NCBI RefSeq assembly: GCF_043641555.1
Contig: NZ_JBHZRJ010000004.1
Coordinates: 62,001-126,000 of the forward strand
Length of the DNA: 64,000 nt
Source: Saccharospirillum alexandrii_A
GTDB lineage: Bacteria; Pseudomonadota; Gammaproteobacteria; Pseudomonadales; Natronospirillaceae
Direction of reading: 5' to 3'
Shown here: piece by piece, positions 33,351 through 42,046 of the stretch
Position numbering within the stretch: position 1 is the first letter of the stretch
Layout: each line of letters begins with the position of its first letter
Notes under the pieces: generated by a model
What the model saw: only the letters and a program-made list of their open reading frames with translations
Told to the model about the DNA's origin: nothing
The model's database searches: none
Position numbers and translations under genes: made by a program

Positions 33351-35432
33351 TCAGGGCGTCAAGCTGCCCGAGCCGATGGCTTCTTCAAGTAGCATCATTT
33401 GTGCTGACAGGGGGTCGTGGCCGTTGGGTTTTTGCTGATGATAGCGACCGTCGGGATCGAGTTCCCAGGCTTGCTGGTTGTCGGTCATGTACAGCTCGAG
33501 ATCCTTGATGACCTTGTCGCGCAGTTTTTTGGTCAGCAACGGGAAGCCGGATTCGACGCGGTGAAACATGTTGCGACTCATCCAGTCGGCGCTGGCAAGA
33601 ATGACCTCCGGGTCGTTATCGTTGTGGAAACAGAACGCCCGGGTATGCTCCAGGAACCGGCCCACAATGGAACGCACCCGAATGTTTTCCGAGATGCCCT
33701 TGATGCCCGGGCGAATCTGGCAAATACCGCGAATGATCAGATCAATTTGCACACCGGCCTGGCTGGCTTCATACAGCTTGCGCACCAGTTGCTCTTCATA
33801 CAGTGAATTCATTTTCGCGAGCACCCGGGCGGGCTTGCCCGCCTTGGCGAATTCGATCTCACGATCGATCTTGCGCATCAGATTTTTGTGCAGCGTAAAC
33901 GGCGACTGATACAAGCACTCCAGCTTGCTCACCTTGCCCAGGCTGGTCAGTTGCAGGAAGACCCGGTAGACATCGTCACCAATCTGCTTGTTGCAGGTCA
34001 TCAGACCGTAATCGGTATAGATCTGCGCGGTTTTCGGGTGATAGTTGCCGGTGCCCAGGTGCACATAATGCCGCAGTTTTTCGCCTTCGCGCCGGGCGAT
34101 AAGCAGCATTTTTGCATGGGTCTTGTAGCCGACTATGCCGTAGACCACGTGAATGCCGTATTCCTGCAACCGCTCGGCCAGCGCCACGTTCGCCTCTTCA
34201 TCAAACCGGGCCAACAGCTCAATAATAACGGTTACTTCCTTGCCCGCCCTGGCGGCCGACACCAGCGCTTCAACGATGATCGAATTCACACCGGTACGAT
34301 ACAGGGTCTGCTTGATGGTCAGCACCTGCGGGTCTTTCGCGGCCTGGCGTATCAGATCCACGACCGGCATGAACGAATCAAACGGATGATGCAACAGAAT
34401 GTCGCCCTTGCGAATGGCATCGAAAATGGTGTCCTTGCGTTTCAGAACCCGCGGCACCCTTGCATCGAAGGGGGTATAGAGCAGATCAGGCCGGTTAACC
34501 TGGTCGATCAGCGTGACCAGTCGGTTCAGGTTGACCGGACCGTCAGCGCGGTACAGATCGACCTCACTGATTTCAAACTGCTTGAACAAAAACTGCACCA
34601 GTTCATCCGGACAGTTGGCGGCGACTTCGAGGCGCACTTCATCGCCGTACTGGCGGTACACCAGTTCGCCTTCAATGGCGCGGCGCAGGTCACCGGTTTC
34701 CTCTTCATCGACAAACAAATCGGAATTGCGCGTTACCCGAAACTGGTAACAGCCGATTACTGTCATGCCGAAAAAGATTTCGTCCATGAAATAGTGAATG
34801 ATTGACGACATGAAGACGTAATCGTTCGAGCCAGATTGAGTTTGCTCCGCTGGCAATTTGATCATATCCGGCAGGGCGCGCGGGCACTGTACGATGGCCT
34901 GGCCGCTGTTGCGGCCGAAGGCATCTTTGCCATCGAGCTTGACGATGAAGTTAAGGCTTTTGTTCAGAATGCGCGGAAACGGATGCGCCGGATCTAGCCC
35001 GATCGGGCTCAGCAGCGGCAAGACTTCATGTTCAAAATAATACTGCAGCCATTGCGTTTGCTGCTCGCTCCAGTCTTCGCGTTTAATGACTCGAATGTCG
35101 TGCTCTGCCAGTAACGGCAACAGGGTGGTGTTCAGAGTGTCGTACTGGCGCTGGACCAGATCATGGGCTCGGCCAGCGATCTGGTCGAGCTGGGTACGCG
35201 GTGAAATGCCCTCCGGCCCGGTGACCATGGAACCAGCTTCAAAGCGTTCCTTCAAGCCGCCAACGCGAATTTCAAAGAACTCATCCAGATTGGTGCTGGA
35301 AATGCACAAAAATCTCAGCCGTTCGAGCGGTGGGATGGTGTCGTCCAGTGCCTGAGACAGCACCCGGTCGTGAAATTCCAGCAACGACAGTTCGCGGTTG
35401 ATGAAATGCTCGTGCGTAATCGGTTCAGCCAT
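33351..35432 (-). CDS. ppk: Polyphosphate kinase 1
   Basis: A 693-residue PPK1, a tetrameric enzyme that makes inorganic polyphosphate from ATP. Family features in order: the N domain (NRELSLLEFHDRVL), the head domain, and two PLD-like C domains. The autophosphorylated His lies in VGYKTHAKMLLIAR (about residue 440), and HLGTGNYHPKTAQIYTDYG and a second His motif follow. Length is normal. The ATG at 35432 follows AGAGGTGGGTC. A Pho box lies 32 bp upstream, predicting induction under phosphate starvation. ppx is not adjacent. Confidence 0.97.
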   Translation of the reverse strand: MAEPITHEHFINRELSLLEFHDRVLSQALDDTIPPLERLRFLCISSTNLDEFFEIRVGGLKERFEAGSMVTGPEGISPRTQLDQIAGRAHDLVQRQYDTLNTTLLPLLAEHDIRVIKREDWSEQQTQWLQYYFEHEVLPLLSPIGLDPAHPFPRILNKSLNFIVKLDGKDAFGRNSGQAIVQCPRALPDMIKLPAEQTQSGSNDYVFMSSIIHYFMDEIFFGMTVIGCYQFRVTRNSDLFVDEEETGDLRRAIEGELVYRQYGDEVRLEVAANCPDELVQFLFKQFEISEVDLYRADGPVNLNRLVTLIDQVNRPDLLYTPFDARVPRVLKRKDTIFDAIRKGDILLHHPFDSFMPVVDLIRQAAKDPQVLTIKQTLYRTGVNSIIVEALVSAARAGKEVTVIIELLARFDEEANVALAERLQEYGIHVVYGIVGYKTHAKMLLIARREGEKLRHYVHLGTGNYHPKTAQIYTDYGLMTCNKQIGDDVYRVFLQLTSLGKVSKLECLYQSPFTLHKNLMRKIDREIEFAKAGKPARVLAKMNSLYEEQLVRKLYEASQAGVQIDLIIRGICQIRPGIKGISENIRVRSIVGRFLEHTRAFCFHNDNDPEVILASADWMSRNMFHRVESGFPLLTKKLRDKVIKDLELYMTDNQQAWELDPDGRYHQQKPNGHDPLSAQMMLLEEAIGSGSLTP

Positions 35433-35463
35433 GACCCACCTCTGATTCAGATGCGATCAGTGT

Positions 35464-35492
35464 ATGACAAAACTGTTGCAGAGGTATGACAG
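35464..35492 (-). promoter_or_regulatory. Pho box upstream of ppk
   Basis: On the minus strand: CTGTCAT, ACCT, CTGCAAC, AGTT, TTGTCAT, three 7-bp units with exact 11-bp spacing. A further CTGTCGT abuts the upstream end. It lies 32 bp before the ppk ATG. The pattern is the same as at 7659-7698, supporting a shared PhoB regulon. Confidence 0.78.
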
Positions 35493-35543
35493 ACGACAGG
35501 ATTTACGCTTTTCGTTCTTCTTGGCAAGGGTGGCTGGCATTCG

Positions 35544-35654
35544 TCCCGGCCGTCAGGTTGGTCTGGCCGGGGTCGGCGTGAACCCATCCATGGGGCCTAG
35601 ATCGCAGCTTCCCTGCTGCGAACTACCCCGGCAAGACCAACCTGACAGCTGGGA
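35544..35654 (-). repeat. Interspersed palindromic element, copy 6 (short form)
   Basis: 111 bp, reverse orientation. The left arm TCCCGGCCGTCAGGTTGGTC pairs with the right arm GACCAACCTGACAGCTGGGA; these arm sequences are quite different from copies 1-5. The inner hairpin has the T-A closing pair seen in copy 2 (CGCAGCTTCCCTGCTGCG as read on the plus strand). The second hairpin is CCCATGGATGGG. It lies between ppk and the binding-protein gene, just upstream of the ppk promoter. Confidence 0.88.
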
Positions 35655-35711
35655 CTTGATGGGTTGCCTACTTTCAACAAAACCAGAACCGAATCCGTAG
35701 AACAATAGGGT

Positions 35712-36485
35712 TTATTGTTCCGCGATCGGCAGGTACACACCATTAGCCACATTATTCAGATGAACCTGCACTTTCTGTCGTTCCTGAATGGCTTGCAGCC
35801 CCTGATTAAACGCCTCGGTCAGCGCTTCGCCTCGGGGGCTTCGGGTAAAGATCAGGCGGTATGGCCAGGTTTCGATGGGAGTTGGGTCGTAGCTGATGTC
35901 GTTCTGCCGGTCGGCGAAATCCTGCTGCAGAATGTGCAAGCCGACCAGTTTGTCCATGGCGTAGGCATCTATTCGCTGCGACAGGAGTTTTGAGAAGTTC
36001 TGCTGTTCTGTGGAGACGAGCTCCATCTCCACGGCCGCCCCTGCGGCCCGGGCGGCGTCGAACCAGGGGTAGCTGGCGCTGCGCAGGCCGCCAAAGCGTT
36101 TGTTGTCCAGATCCCTGAATTCTTGCCAGATCAGCGGGTTATCCTTGTGGTAAAAAAATACCGCCTCCCCTTCCAGAACAACGTCTGAAAACAGGAAGCT
36201 GGCTTGCCGCTCTTCTGTCTTCACCCACAGAATCGACGCGTCGTATTGGCCACTCTCGACATAGACAAGCACTCTGGCCCAGGGCAGAAAATCGATTTCC
36301 ACGTCCATGCCACTGGCCTGAAACGCTTCTTCAACGATGTGTGCCGCCACACCATAATGCTGGGCGGTTCTAGACAAATAAGGGGGCCATTCACCAACGG
36401 CAATGCGCACTGTTTCCTGGGCTACCAGGGGGCTACAGCATGCCAGCGACACCAGGCCAAGGAGTATTTTACGAACTGAGACCAT
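35712..36485 (-). CDS. Periplasmic substrate-binding protein, family 3 (orphan)
   Basis: A 257-residue secreted protein. The signal peptide MVSVRKILLGLVSLACC ends near SPLVAQ, followed by ETVRIAVGEWPPYLS and AAHIVEEAFQASGMDVEIDFLPWARVL (longer than needed as a landmark, near residue 45), the usual start of family 3 binding proteins. It resembles the one at 16057-16842 in type but not closely in sequence. No transport genes adjoin. The start at 36485 gives a proper signal peptide; the ribosome binding site is weak. Confidence 0.83.
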   Translation of the reverse strand: MVSVRKILLGLVSLACCSPLVAQETVRIAVGEWPPYLSRTAQHYGVAAHIVEEAFQASGMDVEIDFLPWARVLVYVESGQYDASILWVKTEERQASFLFSDVVLEGEAVFFYHKDNPLIWQEFRDLDNKRFGGLRSASYPWFDAARAAGAAVEMELVSTEQQNFSKLLSQRIDAYAMDKLVGLHILQQDFADRQNDISYDPTPIETWPYRLIFTRSPRGEALTEAFNQGLQAIQERQKVQVHLNNVANGVYLPIAEQ

Positions 36486-36614
36486 TACATCGTTCTGCCG
36501 AATGGGCCAAGACAATCTAAGCATAGCCTACTGCAAAAAAGCCTACCGATTATTCTGCTCAGCACCGGCGCGCCACCGTACTGGCGACCCTGCCAGCCTG
36601 CAGGGGCTACGCCA

Positions 36615-37175
36615 TCAGGCATTAAACGCGAGTGCCTGGGCCGTGACCGTGGTGTTTTTGCGCTTTGAGTACTCAAGCCAGTTCATGGCAACGTTGAGCT
36701 CTTTGATGATGGTGGCCGCTTCAATCACCGTACCGTCTTCGAATTCGATGGATTCGGTGGTATGGCCATCGCTGATGAGGGTCAGGTCGTAACCCCGCTC
36801 CAGCGCAGCGTGGGCGGTTGCGCGGATGCACCAGTTGGAGGCAGCCCCGGCCAGTACCAGGTGCGCAACACCCAACCCTTGCAGCACCGTTTCCAGTTCG
36901 GTCTGCTCAAACGATGAATTGAAGTGTTTGTTAATGCGAATCTCGCTTTCTACAGGTTCCAGTTCAGGCACCAATTGCCAGAGTGTGCTGTTCTGCTGCA
37001 GCTCTTCATCGGAATGCTGAACCCAGATAACGGGCACGCCTTCGGCACGGGCGCGGCTTACCGCCAGGGCGACATTGTTGGCAATGCGTGCGGTATCCCA
37101 GGCGTTGGCCAGCACACCCACTTGCATGTCGACAACGACCAGCGCGGCGTTGTTACCATTCGGATTTGTGGTCAT
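36615..37175 (-). CDS. Isochorismatase-family cysteine hydrolase
   Basis: A 186-residue hydrolase with the family triad: Asp in ALVVVDMQVGVL, Lys in RINKHFNSSF and Cys in GAASNWCIRATAHAAL (about residue 115). Members hydrolyse amide or ester bonds (nicotinamide, ureido or N-carbamoyl compounds); the substrate here is unknown. The ATG at 37175 has GAGG upstream. It is divergent from the membrane/GNAT/TetR unit, sharing the region with a 16-bp palindrome. Confidence 0.87.
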   Translation of the reverse strand: MTTNPNGNNAALVVVDMQVGVLANAWDTARIANNVALAVSRARAEGVPVIWVQHSDEELQQNSTLWQLVPELEPVESEIRINKHFNSSFEQTELETVLQGLGVAHLVLAGAASNWCIRATAHAALERGYDLTLISDGHTTESIEFEDGTVIEAATIIKELNVAMNWLEYSKRKNTTVTAQALAFNA

Positions 37176-37258
37176 CCCTAGCACCTCGTAGCGTTTTGAA
37201 AACCAACAAGCCTAACGCCTAGATTACGACTGAACGGGACCGCTGTCCAAGCCCTGTT

Positions 37259-37274
37259 ATGCGACATGTCGCAT
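37259..37274. promoter_or_regulatory. Perfect 16-bp palindrome, candidate TetR operator
   Basis: ATGCGACATGTCGCAT lies between the divergent isochorismatase gene and the operon that ends with a tetR gene. Size and position suit a TetR dimer; assignment is inference from context. Confidence 0.5.
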
Positions 37275-37358
37275 TCGGAAACCAGTTGACAGCGCATCCT
37301 CAAAGGCTTCATATTAAAACCGGACAGCCGGTATGTTTTGATCGAAAAGGACCTTTTT

Positions 37359-37928
37359 ATGATGCTATTTGAACGGGAATACCCCATTCCTGGCGCCTTC
37401 AAGGAAGTGCTCGGTGCCAGGCAAAGTGCGGGCGCCTTGCTGTGCATTGCACTCACTACTGCACTGGCAGCGGTTTTCTGGAGCCAGGTTCCCAGGCCGG
37501 AAGGGGTGCCCTTTGGGCTGGCGCGATGGATTCTTGCCTGGTTGCTGATGCTCGATATCGCCGCTGGGGCCGTGGCCAATTTTACCCCCGGCACTAACGC
37601 TTTCTACGCACAACGCCCCGCCTGGCGCTGGGGGTTTATTGCCATTCACCTTCACTTGCTGGCAATAGGCTGGTTGCTCGGTTTACCCCTGACGCCACTG
37701 CTGTGGGTTTGGGCTTACACCATGATCACTGCGTGTCTGGTTAACGCCTGTTACGGCCGTGCCTGGCAACCCGTTCTGGCGGGTAGCCTGGTCTGTGTTG
37801 GCATTCTGGTGATTACCCGGCTGTCACTGCCACCCTGGCAACTGTCGCTGGCTCTGTTGTTCATGATTAAGGTGCTGTACGCCTTTGCGGTGAATCATTA
37901 CCCAGAACGGGAGGCTCCTACCCTGTGA
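37359..37928 (+). CDS. Hypothetical membrane protein
   Basis: A 189-residue protein with about five hydrophobic segments and no family I can name. Sequence begins MMLFEREYPIPGAFKEVL, with membrane stretches near residues 30-50, 65-85, 95-130, 140-165. AAAGGACC precedes the ATG at 37359. Its stop codon overlaps the start of the GNAT gene (TGATG), so the two are coupled, and tetR follows. A role in small-molecule resistance would fit the TetR/GNAT context but is a guess. Confidence 0.65.
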   Translation: MMLFEREYPIPGAFKEVLGARQSAGALLCIALTTALAAVFWSQVPRPEGVPFGLARWILAWLLMLDIAAGAVANFTPGTNAFYAQRPAWRWGFIAIHLHLLAIGWLLGLPLTPLLWVWAYTMITACLVNACYGRAWQPVLAGSLVCVGILVITRLSLPPWQLSLALLFMIKVLYAFAVNHYPEREAPTL

Positions 37929-38536
37929 TGTCGATTACCATCGGGCCCCTGGCCAGCCCGGACCAGGCCGCTGTCAGTGCCTTGCTGAGTAACGCCTTTG
38001 CCGCTGACCCGGCTTACCACTACTTTCTTGAAGGCTGCGCGCCGGCTGACCGGGACCGCTACCGCGATCACCTGGTGCGGTTTATCGTCAGTTATCACTG
38101 CCGGTCGGGGATGCCGGTCTGGGGAGTGACCCGCCAGGGCGTGCTGGTTGCCTGTGCCCTGCTGGAAGTACCAGCCCCGGGCTGGCGACGAGCCATTGCC
38201 GTGCTCACAACGCTGCCCTCGCTGATTGGCCGGGTTCCCTGGTCTTGTGTGGCGCGAATGAACCGTTACGCCCTGCACAGTCGCCAAGGCCTGCCAGCGA
38301 CCTTTCGCTACTTTCTGGTCAAAATCGGGGTCGCACCCGGCCAGCAAGGCCAGGGGTTTGGTAAACAGCTGATCCAGGCCCTGGCTGACTATTGCTTTCA
38401 GCTGGGTGAAACGCTGGCGCTGGATACCGAGAACCCGGCGAACGTGCCCTTGTACCAGCACCTCGGTTTTCACCTGCACGACGAACGAAAGCTGGATACA
38501 CTGAGCATTTACCGACTGCACCTGCCACCGGAGTAA
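37928..38536 (+). CDS. GNAT family N-acetyltransferase
   Basis: A 202-residue acetyltransferase. The acetyl-CoA motif is VAPGQQGQGFGKQLIQALAD (about residue 138, QxxGxG), followed by LDTENPANVPLYQHLGFHL, the usual GNAT end. The N-terminus is longer than minimal GNATs. It overlaps the stop of the membrane gene by one base and lies ten bases before tetR, forming a three-gene unit. Confidence 0.85.
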   Translation: MSITIGPLASPDQAAVSALLSNAFAADPAYHYFLEGCAPADRDRYRDHLVRFIVSYHCRSGMPVWGVTRQGVLVACALLEVPAPGWRRAIAVLTTLPSLIGRVPWSCVARMNRYALHSRQGLPATFRYFLVKIGVAPGQQGQGFGKQLIQALADYCFQLGETLALDTENPANVPLYQHLGFHLHDERKLDTLSIYRLHLPPE

Positions 38537-38546
38537 CCCGAACACC

Positions 38547-39125
38547 ATGAAAACCAACCGGGATGCGCTGTTGCTGATTGCCTTTCGGCTGTTCTTGAAA
38601 AACGGCTATGACCAGACCCGCATGCAAGATCTGGTCGCTGCCAGCGGCTTGTCGAAAGGGGCATTTCACCATTACTTCCCGCGCAAAGCCGACCTGCTGC
38701 ACGCCTGCATTGAGCATTTCTTTGGTCGATTCCTACCAGATATGGACCCAAGCGCCCACCAACATTTTGAAGACCTGGTGCTGGACGGTGCCAGGCAATA
38801 TGCTCAGCTAATCGATGAATTGACGTCGCTGGACATTCCGCTGGCGGCGTATCAGCGCTTTGTCTGGTCACTGCTGCCAGAACACAGCGAGGCATTTATC
38901 GAACGACAGCGGACGATCGAAGACCGGCTCACCCAGCTGGCCGAACATGACCTGGCTCAACGGCGACTGATATCAACCAACACCGCTCGCACGCTGGCGA
39001 TACAGGCCATGGCGTTAACGGAAGGGCTAGGCGTTTTGTGGGCGGCCAATTCCCCCAAAAAGAAGGCGACCCCGCGAGCGTTCTTCGAACAAAGCTGCAA
39101 AGCCTGGCTGAATGATTTGAGCTGA
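38547..39125 (+). CDS. TetR family transcriptional regulator
   Basis: A 192-residue repressor. The N-terminal helix-turn-helix is clear: LLLIAFRLFLKNGYDQTRMQ, then ASGLSKGAFHHYFPRKADLL. The C-terminal ligand domain is unlike any I recognise. It closes the membrane/GNAT operon and probably represses it through the palindrome at 37259-37274. It is convergent with the XRE-MmyB gene. Confidence 0.9.
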   Translation: MKTNRDALLLIAFRLFLKNGYDQTRMQDLVAASGLSKGAFHHYFPRKADLLHACIEHFFGRFLPDMDPSAHQHFEDLVLDGARQYAQLIDELTSLDIPLAAYQRFVWSLLPEHSEAFIERQRTIEDRLTQLAEHDLAQRRLISTNTARTLAIQAMALTEGLGVLWAANSPKKKATPRAFFEQSCKAWLNDLS

Positions 39126-39133
39126 TCGGGCAG

Positions 39134-39925
39134 TTAATCGGCCTGCGCGGCCAGGGTTTCAAAAAACAGACGTGTTGCGTCATCGGCCGGGAAGTAACTT
39201 TCTATCATCAGTTCCTGCACACCGGCATCCAGGGCGGTGCCAAAGCTGCTCAGCGTTGAGAACACACTCAGCGCCTGGCCGTTGATGAGCAGTTCCGAGG
39301 TCAGCATGGGGCCTTCCCAGGTGTTCGGCTCAGGGGTTTGCCAGTTGACGGGTGGGTCCATGGCGAGCAGCCGGTCCATCAGACTGGTCAGCTCTGGTTT
39401 CGGTTGGGTTTGCAGTTGCAGTGCCAGTCGGCGCAACAGCAAAGCGGCAATGGCCTCCCAGTTGGTCATGTAGGGCCTCAGGCCATGCGGGTCGAAGATA
39501 ATCTCCAGCATGTTGATGCGCCCTTGAAGGCTGGGCGCCGGCAGCAGGGCACTCAGCAATCGGTGTAGCGACTGATTCGCCAGGTGCAGGTCCCAGGTGT
39601 TGTGAAGCACGGCGGCCGGGTAGGGATCTTGCTTGTCGAGCATCACCTTCAAGGCATGCCGAACCGGGGCCATCGCGGCCTCTTCAAGTGGCAGGTCGGT
39701 GTATACCGGGGCATAGCCACAGGCGTTCATCAGGCGGTTGCAGTCGCGGTGTGCCAGGCCCATGACGTCGGCAAGTCGCAGCAGCATATCGCGGCTGGGC
39801 TGGGTGCGCCCGGTTTCAATAAAGCTGATGTGACGGGCTGACACCTCGGCCTGCAAACCGAGTTCGAGCTGTGAAAAACGCCTGGCGCGGCGCAAAGTTG
39901 CAAGTAAGTGACCGGCCGATCCCAT
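39134..39925 (-). CDS. XRE family regulator with MmyB-like ligand domain
   Basis: A 263-residue regulator. The N-terminal helix-turn-helix spans LLATLRRARRFSQLELGLQA and EVSARHISFIETGRTQPSR. The rest is the MmyB-like ligand-binding domain with TWDLHLANQSLHRLLSAL (about residue 108). MmyB-type proteins bind fatty acids and control adjacent metabolic or membrane genes. It is divergent from the four-helix membrane protein gene, with an inverted repeat between them. Confidence 0.9.
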   Translation of the reverse strand: MGSAGHLLATLRRARRFSQLELGLQAEVSARHISFIETGRTQPSRDMLLRLADVMGLAHRDCNRLMNACGYAPVYTDLPLEEAAMAPVRHALKVMLDKQDPYPAAVLHNTWDLHLANQSLHRLLSALLPAPSLQGRINMLEIIFDPHGLRPYMTNWEAIAALLLRRLALQLQTQPKPELTSLMDRLLAMDPPVNWQTPEPNTWEGPMLTSELLINGQALSVFSTLSSFGTALDAGVQELMIESYFPADDATRLFFETLAAQAD

Positions 39926-39986
39926 CGGTGTGCTCCGTTATGCCTTACGTCAGACACTATCCTCGACCATAAAAGCGCGCAAGACC

Positions 39987-40003
39987 ATTACCTCCGGGGT
40001 AAT
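39987..40003. promoter_or_regulatory. Inverted repeat, candidate operator of the XRE-MmyB regulator
   Basis: ATTACC, five bases, GGTAAT, in the 138-bp region between the divergent regulator and membrane genes. Suits a dimeric helix-turn-helix protein; the match to MmyB operators is not known. Confidence 0.45.
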
Positions 40004-40063
40004 TGAGCGGCGACATCGAAACCGGGACAGTGGCCGCTCAACCCGTTCGATGAGGAAGACCCC

Positions 40064-40468
40064 ATGAAAGTACCCAGCTTATCTGCCACCTTACTGACCA
40101 ATACCGTTACGTCTGCCATTGCCGGCCTGTTGTTAATGGCCATACCAAGCCCTATCGGCGCATTTATGGGTGGCGTCGCGCCCTGGTTGCTGCAATTGGT
40201 GGGCGCGGGGCTGGTGCTGTTTGCACTCGGCGTGTTTTTGGTGCGACGCACGCTGCCCGGTTCCGGATCAACCACCAGAGTCGCCTGGGTGTTCGCGCTG
40301 GACATGACCTGGATCATGGCAACGCCCGTCGTCATGCTGGTTTATGCGCAGCAACTCAGTCTCTGGGGGCACCTGCTGCTGGCCGATGTAGCCTTGCTGG
40401 TGATGGGGTTTGCCTGCCTGGAGCGCTATTGGTTGAAACGCATGAGGGCCGGCGCGGCTACCGCCTGA
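40064..40468 (+). CDS. Small membrane protein, four helices
   Basis: A 134-residue protein with four hydrophobic segments (about residues 12-30, 38-60, 73-95, 98-118), an inside-positive end (LKRMRAGAATA), and no named family. It is expressed divergently from the XRE-MmyB regulator, which probably controls it. Relatives near MmyB-type regulators are often oxidoreductases or membrane proteins, but no function follows from this sequence. Confidence 0.65.
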   Translation: MKVPSLSATLLTNTVTSAIAGLLLMAIPSPIGAFMGGVAPWLLQLVGAGLVLFALGVFLVRRTLPGSGSTTRVAWVFALDMTWIMATPVVMLVYAQQLSLWGHLLLADVALLVMGFACLERYWLKRMRAGAATA

Positions 40469-40537
40469 AAAGTCACGCACCCCGGCAGTGGTCGTTCAAA
40501 CAATCATCGGCTGATGTCATTCAACAAATGTGAACCC

Positions 40538-40915
40538 TCAAAAGGGGTGCACTTGCTGATTCAGACCCAGCTCTTTCTGCTTCTTCTTGCTTAGGCCAAG
40601 CGAAACAATCCGGTGTGATTCAGTGAGGTAATATTTGAGTTCTTCATCTGCAGCGGCAGATGCATCGACCTGCTGAATCCACTTCATGCCCCGGGAAGCT
40701 AAGTAAGGCGCGGGTCGAAAACCGGGCTGTTCTCGCAACACGTCGTAATCCAGATCAGAGGTTTTAAAGGTATAGGCCGGGCTGTCATTGTCACCCCAGC
40801 CGCCAATGGCAAATACCTTTCCGCCTACTTTCCAGACCTGGGCGCCACCCCATTGAACAACGTGCGTGGTAGCCGGCAGCGCCTGGCAAAAATCATTGAA
40901 CTCATCGTAGGTCAC
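40538..40915 (-). CDS. MmcQ/YjbR family protein
   Basis: A 125-residue protein of the MmcQ/YjbR (CyaY-like fold) family: MTYDEFNDFCQALPATTHVV, then GGKVFAIGGW, FKTSDLDYDVLREQPGFRPAPYL (landmark near residue 50) and a C-terminal helix with YYLTESHRIV. Often labelled DNA-binding, but the role is not established. GTG start after GGAGAAAGCAG. The following 155 bp up to the GNAT gene contain no convincing gene. Confidence 0.85.
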   Translation of the reverse strand: MTYDEFNDFCQALPATTHVVQWGGAQVWKVGGKVFAIGGWGDNDSPAYTFKTSDLDYDVLREQPGFRPAPYLASRGMKWIQQVDASAAADEELKYYLTESHRIVSLGLSKKKQKELGLNQQVHPF

Positions 40916-41070
40916 CTGCTTTCTCCGTTTACCGGGTTCACCCCAACCTCAAAACAGGCTAGCTGGCACGCCCAAATCACGCAGTGGACCAACCAGACGC
41001 TCCCATTTAGAAAGCCATTGCTCCGCGTTTGCTCTGCCATTTGCCAGTAACGGAACGCACACCTGAACCG

Positions 41071-41529
41071 CTAAACGGTGGCGCTCAACACCAGAATTTC
41101 GTCACCGTTTTCCAGCACCTCGCCACTGCGCCGCCACCCCAACTGCCGGTAAAAGCCATGCGCCCGTATAGCTGAATTGCTGTCTGCCGATAGCCAGATC
41201 AGGTTGGCACCCGTCTGCTGCAAATCTGCTACAACCTTGCCCAGCAATTGTTTGCCAATGCCCTGGCCTTCGAAGGCTGGCAATACGGCCAACACCAGCA
41301 CTTCGCCCGTGGCGATATGACCGGTACAAAAGCCAACCACCAACGAATCACTCAAGCACACCCAGCCAAGAAGCTCACCCGATTCCAGACCCTCGACCAT
41401 ACTGGCCGGGGTAACGCCCATCTCAGCCAGCCTGGCTTTGGGTATCGGGTTTTCTCGTGTTTTGCCGCGCACATCGAACAGCGCTTCTACATCGTTATTT
41501 TGGGTTTTTCTAAACTGCAGCGCCGCCAT
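41071..41529 (-). CDS. GNAT family N-acetyltransferase
   Basis: A 152-residue acetyltransferase. Core: SLVVGFCTGHIATGEVLVLA then AFEGQGIGKQLLGKVV (acetyl-CoA loop, about residue 85), and HGFYRQLGWRRSGEVL near the end. Substrate unknown. It is preceded on the same strand by the DUF3592 gene at a distance of 52 bp. Confidence 0.87.
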   Translation of the reverse strand: MAALQFRKTQNNDVEALFDVRGKTRENPIPKARLAEMGVTPASMVEGLESGELLGWVCLSDSLVVGFCTGHIATGEVLVLAVLPAFEGQGIGKQLLGKVVADLQQTGANLIWLSADSNSAIRAHGFYRQLGWRRSGEVLENGDEILVLSATV

Positions 41530-41581
41530 GCTTATTGATTTCCATATACAGTGTGAAGACTGAGTAAGTTAACGAGTAACA

Positions 41582-42046
41582 TCAGCCAATGACACCCAGC
41601 CAGCCGAGTACTGCTACTGCGATGCCCACACCCAAGCAAATGACAGCCAGAATCAGCTCGCTGTAGGGCTTGTCTTTTTTCAGCCCGGGAACCAGCACTG
41701 CATCAGTAGGGTCAACCGGATTGTAATACACCTGAACCTCGCTACCGGCCGGGTAATGCTCGGCAAACTCGACGGTCTCCGGGTAAACCAGCGTATAAAA
41801 AGTGGGTAACCTTCCAGTGTAGTCGCGCCCGTTAACCTGATAGCTGAATGCCACCTTCAAATGCTCGGCGTCTTTCATTTCCCCTTCAATTAAGCGCTTC
41901 TTCCAAAGCTGAACCTCGACCAGCCGCCCGGCAACACTCGGCCAACTCTGGCTTGCTATCGCATGCTTGTAATTGGCAATTGAATGAAACAGCAAATAGA
42001 GGCCAAAGAGTGCAAACGCCAGACCAGCTACTAGGGGTAGGTTCAT
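41582..42046 (-). CDS. DUF3592 membrane protein
   Basis: A 154-residue protein with one N-terminal and one C-terminal membrane helix (residues 4-24 and about 132-152). They enclose a beta-rich DUF3592 domain: SWPSVAGRLVEVQL, FSYQVNGRDYTG and VQVYYNPVDPTDAVLVPG. Function unknown; the topology suggests a periplasmic or extracytoplasmic domain held by two helices. Divergent from metY. Confidence 0.85.
   Translation of the reverse strand: MNLPLVAGLAFALFGLYLLFHSIANYKHAIASQSWPSVAGRLVEVQLWKKRLIEGEMKDAEHLKVAFSYQVNGRDYTGRLPTFYTLVYPETVEFAEHYPAGSEVQVYYNPVDPTDAVLVPGLKKDKPYSELILAVICLGVGIAVAVLGWLGVIG

Noticed and set aside
33888..34805. Open frame of 305 codons antisense to ppk
   Set aside because: Shadow of the ppk coding sequence without start signals or recognisable domains.
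40950..41070. Possible small minus-strand gene fragment ending LGVPASLF
   Set aside because: About 55 open codons without a start codon or ribosome binding site, partly overlapping the GNAT gene. Could be a remnant, but a random open frame of this length is common.
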